Shown here one piece after another: positions 61,724 through 64,000 of a stretch of DNA of 64,000 nt; position 1 is the first letter of the stretch, and each line of letters starts with the position of its first letter. The translations under genes and the position numbers were made by a program. The notes under the pieces were generated by a model, which saw nothing but the letters and a program-made list of their open reading frames with translations, did not search any database and was not told where the DNA came from. The DNA comes from Desulfobacterales bacterium. Lineage in GTDB: Bacteria > Desulfobacterota > Desulfobacteria > Desulfobacterales > Desulfosarcinaceae. The stretch spans positions 276,583-340,582 of the forward strand of contig JACRDD010000019.1 in NCBI GenBank assembly GCA_016218685.1. The letters are read 5' to 3'.

Positions 61724-63517
61724 TTACTGCTCATCCAGCAAATTGTATTGCTGAATCTTACGATGGATGGTGCGTCGATGAACCCCAAGGATTTGCGCCG
61801 CCCTGGTCTTGTTCCAGCGGGCCTTTTCCAAGGCGTTCATCACTTCTTGGACCGAATGGGATTTTTGGGTGGACGCAGGGGGGGCGGAAGGGTGCGCGGT
61901 CCCGCCGTGCTCCTTGATTTCAGCAGGCAAATGCTCGAATCGCAGGGCCTGACCGCCGCAAAGCACAAACGCATGCTCCAGCACATGTTCCAACTCCCTC
62001 ACGTTGCCGGGCCAGGCGTAATTCATGAAGCGGCTCATCATCTCGCTGGATACGCCATCGATTTTCTTCTTATAGCGTGCCCGAAGCAGTTGGCAGAAAT
62101 GATCCACCAGCAAGGGAAGATCGTCGAGCCGATCGCGCAGGGCAGGCAAGGTGATCTCCATGACCTTCAGCCGGTAGTAGAGATCTTCCCGAAACTCGCC
62201 GTTCTTCACTTTCTCTCTCAGATCCTTGTTGGTCGAAGTAATGACGCGTACATCCACTTTCAGGGTTGTGGATTCGCCGACGCGCTCGAACTCCTTTTCC
62301 TGCAGCACCCGCAGCAGCTTGAGCTGGATCAGGGGCGATATATCGCCGATCTCGTCCAGCAAAATCGTGCCGCCGTCGGCCATCTCGAAGCGTCCTTGGC
62401 GGTCTTTGATCGCGCCGGTAAAGGCCCCTTTGACATGGCCGAAAAGCTCGCTTTCCAGAAGACTCTCCGTCAGGGCCGAACAATTGACTTTCACGAAGGG
62501 CTTGTGGCTTCGCTCGCCGGCATAGTGCAGGGCCTTGGCCACCAGTTCCTTGCCCGTCCCGCTTTCCCCGGTGATGAGCACGGTGGTTTCGAGGTTGGCC
62601 AGATTTTCCAGCAACTCATAAATCTCCTGCATTTGCTTGCTCTTGCCGATCAGGTTCTGGAACTTGTAGCGCTCCCTGAGTTCTTCTTCCAGGCCCAGCA
62701 GTTCGGTGATATCCCTGATCACGAACACCGCGCCCATGGACCGGCCGTTGGCGTCGATGAGCGGAGAGCTGTTGAGCACTACGACTTGCCGCGGCCGGTC
62801 ATAGCGATTGCACCTGATCTCGCACTCCTTGATGGTCGTTTCATGGGACAAGGTGTCTTGCAAAGCACCGTGGCACGATCGGCCGCATGACGTTTCCATT
62901 TCCGCGAAAGGTTTGCCGATAACACCGGCGGCGGGTAGGCCGCAGATCGTTTCAACGGCGGCATTGGCATCGGTCACCCGGCCTTGGGCGTTCACCGCCA
63001 GGATGCCCTCCTTGACACTGCCGAAGATGGCCTCCAGTCGGCCGCGGTGATTGGCCAGATCCGCCTCGGTCTTTTTGCGCGCGGTAATATCGCGCCAGAT
63101 CCCTCGAAATCCGACCGCCTGGCCGTTCACTTTTTTAAGCGAGATGAAACCTTCGAGGGTTATTTTTTGACCATTCTTGTGAATGACCTCATTCACAAAA
63201 TTTCTTTTAGGGATACCGGTTCGAAACACCTCATTGTAAGCCTTCCTGACCCTGTCAATCTTTTCGGGCTCCATGTATTCTCTATACGACAGATTCATCA
63301 GCTCATCTTTGTCCCTGCCGCCCATCTCAACGACCACCTGATTGAACGCCGTGAGGTTCCCCTCGAGGTCGTACTCCGCGTAGCCTTCGGGCAACTCGTC
63401 AATAAGCTGTTGATACTGGTTTTGGACCTCTCTGAGGTCCGATTCGATTTCATCGCGATCCCCATATTTCTTGATCTGCGGATTTAATTTATAAAGTATC
63501 TTCTTGCTTGGAATCAT
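61724..63517 (-). CDS. Sigma-54-dependent PAS-PAS-AAA-Fis transcriptional activator
   Basis: This 597-residue protein has two PAS domains (about residues 33-146 and 157-274), an AAA+ domain with Walker A (GESGTGKE, 317-324), the sigma-54 contact loop GAFTGA (364-369) and Walker B (ILLDEIGD, 385-392), and a C-terminal Fis-type HTH (about 555-597). The second PAS domain holds a cluster of cysteines (residues 192, 211, 215, 232, 236) that may bind a metal or FeS cofactor. The start at 63517 has a GAAGGAAA site. It is transcribed towards the xylan genes and probably drives the sigma-54 promoters found there. Confidence 0.93.
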   Translation of the reverse strand: MIPSKKILYKLNPQIKKYGDRDEIESDLREVQNQYQQLIDELPEGYAEYDLEGNLTAFNQVVVEMGGRDKDELMNLSYREYMEPEKIDRVRKAYNEVFRTGIPKRNFVNEVIHKNGQKITLEGFISLKKVNGQAVGFRGIWRDITARKKTEADLANHRGRLEAIFGSVKEGILAVNAQGRVTDANAAVETICGLPAAGVIGKPFAEMETSCGRSCHGALQDTLSHETTIKECEIRCNRYDRPRQVVVLNSSPLIDANGRSMGAVFVIRDITELLGLEEELRERYKFQNLIGKSKQMQEIYELLENLANLETTVLITGESGTGKELVAKALHYAGERSHKPFVKVNCSALTESLLESELFGHVKGAFTGAIKDRQGRFEMADGGTILLDEIGDISPLIQLKLLRVLQEKEFERVGESTTLKVDVRVITSTNKDLREKVKNGEFREDLYYRLKVMEITLPALRDRLDDLPLLVDHFCQLLRARYKKKIDGVSSEMMSRFMNYAWPGNVRELEHVLEHAFVLCGGQALRFEHLPAEIKEHGGTAHPSAPPASTQKSHSVQEVMNALEKARWNKTRAAQILGVHRRTIHRKIQQYNLLDEQ

Positions 63518-64000
63518 CGTTTTTCCTTCATTTCCAGACCGAGCCGGATCTGTTTCCGAGCTGGACGACCGACAGCATACCAAAACCGGCGAAGGGCATG
63601 GCCTCGGATTGGATTCCGATTCCCCCGCGATCTTAAACCAAGACCCATCTTGGAGAAAACTTGCGGCGCGCTTCCCCTCGTAAGGAAAAAGCAAATCAAC
63701 TCAACATCAGCCTATTTCATCTAAAACGAGCTTACTTTGACCATCGCAGATTATCAATTAGTAAAAACACCATAAGTGGTTTGGAGAATCCCTCTCCGGA
63801 AACGCCCCGGCTATTTCGAAGTCCATGCCCGTCGGGAAGAGGACCTGATGCTTGCCAGTTAGTGTCCATCCAGAAATACCGATTTTTTCCATCGCCTGGT
63901 ACGGTAAAAGTCTGGTGAGGTACAACACAATGTAGAATTTGTCGCATCTTGGTGCTCGATCCGAAGAATTTACTCCAAAAGAGCAGCATTTGAACGCAAC
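63518..64000. other. Unassigned region at the right window edge
   Basis: About 480 bp upstream of the regulator gene without a gene I can support. Short frames on both strands (for example the minus strand at 63732-63989) have no recognisable family. The segment may hold the promoter of the regulator and the border of a further gene outside the window. Confidence 0.4.

Noticed and set aside
63661..63989. Short frames on both strands at the right edge
   Set aside because: Two overlapping frames of about 85 codons without motif or ribosome-binding site; I cannot support either.

Overview
The window looks like a chromosomal segment of a GC-rich anaerobic Gram-negative bacterium, most likely a Desulfobacterota (Desulfobacteria/Desulfosarcina-like) genome. 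This is an inference. It rests on the high GC content, a purH split into two genes, many CoA-linked and flavin/molybdenum enzymes, PAS-type sigma-54 activators, MraZ-led dcw synteny and an outer-membrane TonB receptor. No rRNA, tRNA, CRISPR array or intact transposase was seen.

Left end (0-8 kb): the start of an FmdB-like zinc-ribbon gene is followed by an AT-rich island carrying a complete retron. Its order is ncRNA (msr-msd, about 578-746), a nucleoside-deoxyribosyltransferase-like/winged-helix effector, then a reverse transcriptase, as in the Ec86/Eco1 type. Next come an AAA/DUF4143 ATPase with a long palindrome in front of it, ndk, a TrmJ-like RNA methylase and small housekeeping genes. 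From 8.4 to 15.7 kb lie a long acetyl-CoA hydrolase/transferase and a set of hydrolases: an esterase, an amidohydrolase, an alkylsulfatase-like lipoprotein and an Eis-like acetyltransferase.

Core (15.8-36.9 kb): an HD hydrolase and the two halves of PurH run leftwards. The dcw cluster runs rightwards: mraZ-rsmH-ftsL-ftsI-murE-murF-mraY-murD-ftsW-murG-murC-ftsQ-ftsA-ftsZ. It is tightly packed with many overlaps, and murB and ddl are missing from their usual place between murC and ftsQ. A TIGR03960-like radical SAM protein and an HU/IHF protein follow.

Right part (37-56.5 kb): an orphan VgrG with a HEAT-repeat partner; a six-gene leftward operon (OYE flavoprotein, ThDP enzyme, DmsA-like molybdoenzyme, DmsB-like FeS protein, metallo-beta-lactamase fold protein, 3-hydroxyacyl-CoA dehydrogenase); a crotonase; a small crotonase relic; a TonB-dependent receptor; and a second crotonase co-transcribed with an unusual MerR-TetR double-HTH regulator. 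Divergent from that regulator are a nitronate-monooxygenase-like enzyme, an epoxide-hydrolase-like protein and a DUF1330 protein.

Right end (56.5-63.5 kb): a compact arabinoxylan-degradation locus encodes a GH10 xylanase and a GH62 arabinofuranosidase, both lipoproteins with polyserine linkers. Convergent to these are a CE1-like esterase and a cutinase/PETase-like hydrolase, both ending in a Ser-rich Gly-Gly-Cys-Asn tail. A PAS-PAS-AAA-Fis sigma-54 activator sits beside them. I find a sigma-54-type promoter upstream of the GH10 gene and another upstream of the PETase-like gene. Each has the same 10-mer (GTGGGACATG) about 100-150 bp further upstream, which suggests a dedicated sigma-54 regulon.
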